Below, piece after piece: positions 5,430 to 5,916 of a DNA stretch of 5,916 nt. The position numbers were made by a program, and so were the translations under genes. The notes beneath the pieces were generated by a model, which searched no databases, was not told where the DNA came from, and saw only the letters and a list, made by a program, of their open reading frames with translations. Origin of the DNA: Candidatus Bipolaricaulota bacterium (GTDB lineage: Bacteria; Bipolaricaulota; Bipolaricaulia; M55B111); the NCBI GenBank assembly GCA_018334595.1, contig JAGXLQ010000088.1, positions 1 to 5,916 of the forward strand, read 5' to 3'. The first letter of the stretch is position 1, and each line of letters opens with the position of its first letter.

Positions 5430-5744
5430 TCAGGTAAGGAGTACGTACAGGGAGAGCACGCCGATCGCCCCTCCGATGACGAAGATGACGTCGAGGCGGA
5501 GATAGGCGAGGACGAAGGCGACCACGCCGCCTATGAGCCCAAACGTCGGATCGTCCTGGACCAGAAATATCCCGGGAAAGATCAGCGCCCCCAAAATGGC
5601 GTAGCGGAGGTTCTTCAACAGGTCCTTAAAAAACGGGGAGAACTCCACCTCCCTGAACAGGACGAAGGGGAGCATCCTGGGTACGTACGTCACCACGGCC
5701 ATGCCGAGAAACGTCAAAAGTATCGTCCGGCTAGACATCCGCAT
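5430..5744 (-). CDS. azlD: Branched-chain amino acid exporter small subunit (AzlD family)
   Basis: Small integral membrane protein of 104 residues, the normal AzlD length, with about four hydrophobic segments (RTILLTFLGMAVVTYVPRML; LRYAILGALIFPGIFLV; PTFGLIGGVVAFVLAYL; VIFVIGGAIGVLSLYVLL). The TYVPRMLPF motif near the N-terminus and the overlap with an azlC-like gene identify it. AzlC and AzlD together export branched-chain amino acids or analogues. Two starts are possible: ATG 5742-5744, and ATG 5736-5738, which sits seven bases after GAGGGG and gives 102 residues. Either overlaps the azlC end (stop at 5731-5733), indicating translational coupling. It ends in TGA. Confidence 0.88.
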   Translation of the reverse strand: MRMSSRTILLTFLGMAVVTYVPRMLPFVLFREVEFSPFFKDLLKNLRYAILGALIFPGIFLVQDDPTFGLIGGVVAFVLAYLRLDVIFVIGGAIGVLSLYVLLT

Positions 5745-5916
5745 CCCCCTCGTTTCCTTCGTCGCCTTTCCTCCGGGACCTGAAGATGAAGGTCCCCGCC
5801 GCCGCGGAGATCAAGCTGGCGAGGACTATCGACCACCCGGTGGACAGCCCCAGACGAAATGCGGAGTTCAACCCTCCGGCCAGGCCGGCGACAAACAGGA
5901 CTTCCTTTCTCTCCCT
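5731..5916 (-). CDS. azlC: AzlC-family exporter large subunit, C-terminal end only
   Basis: Only the last 61 residues are in the window; the 5' part lies beyond the right edge. The frame from 5916 reads RERKEVLFVAGLAGGLNSAF, then a hydrophobic segment (WSIVLASLISAAAGTFIF) and a charged tail (RSRRKGDEGNEGDADV), ending in TAG at 5731-5733. Family assignment rests on this C-terminal shape (final membrane helix, short charged tail) and on the overlapping azlD, the standard gene pair. It would be the multi-span subunit of the amino acid exporter. Confidence 0.7.
   Translation of the reverse strand, partial: RERKEVLFVAGLAGGLNSAFRLGLSTGWSIVLASLISAAAGTFIFRSRRKGDEGNEGDADV

Overview
All eight genes in this window lie on the minus strand, so the window reads right to left. 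From 5916 down to 1 they are: the 3' end of azlC, azlD, a VIT1/CCC1-type membrane protein, a FadR-subfamily GntR regulator, then a quaternary-amine ABC importer (substrate-binding protein, ATPase, permease), and finally the 5' two thirds of an MttB-family methyltransferase that runs off the left edge. There is no rRNA, tRNA, CRISPR array or transposase. No gene-free stretch exceeds 300 bases; the longest gap (4505-4732) holds the gntR promoter and operator.

The core (1-4504) looks like a catabolic module for a methylated quaternary amine, most likely glycine betaine. An OpuA/ProU-type importer would bring it in and an MttB-like protein would transfer a methyl group from it to a corrinoid protein. 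The visible MttB segment has Cys at the position I align with the pyrrolysine of trimethylamine methyltransferase, which places it with the non-Pyl paralogs such as MtgB. The corrinoid protein and the second methyltransferase would be expected further left, outside the window. The GntR gene is preceded by a perfect palindrome of the kind FadR-subfamily regulators bind, so it probably represses itself and perhaps the transporter genes. The right part (4733-5916) is a separate unit: a branched-chain amino acid exporter (AzlCD) followed by a possible metal/ion transporter.

The most unusual points are: (1) the importer ATPase appears to start at 2760, but codon 8 is TAA where relatives have Tyr, so it is either damaged or begins late from a TTG; (2) a near-identical hairpin with a shared seven-base loop occurs behind two unrelated genes, and its stem pairing is kept by a G-U wobble; (3) TAG ends four of the seven genes whose stop is visible, which argues against general amber suppression.

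The organism cannot be named from this window. It has moderate GC, strong Shine-Dalgarno sites and GTG/TTG starts. The binding protein has a signal peptide without a lipobox, which suits a Gram-negative-type periplasm or an archaeon better than a typical Gram-positive. The VIT-like protein resembles a family I associate mainly with archaea, while the FadR-type regulator and two sigma70-like promoter candidates look bacterial. An anaerobic methylotroph, acetogen or methanogen relative is a reasonable guess, not a demonstrated one.
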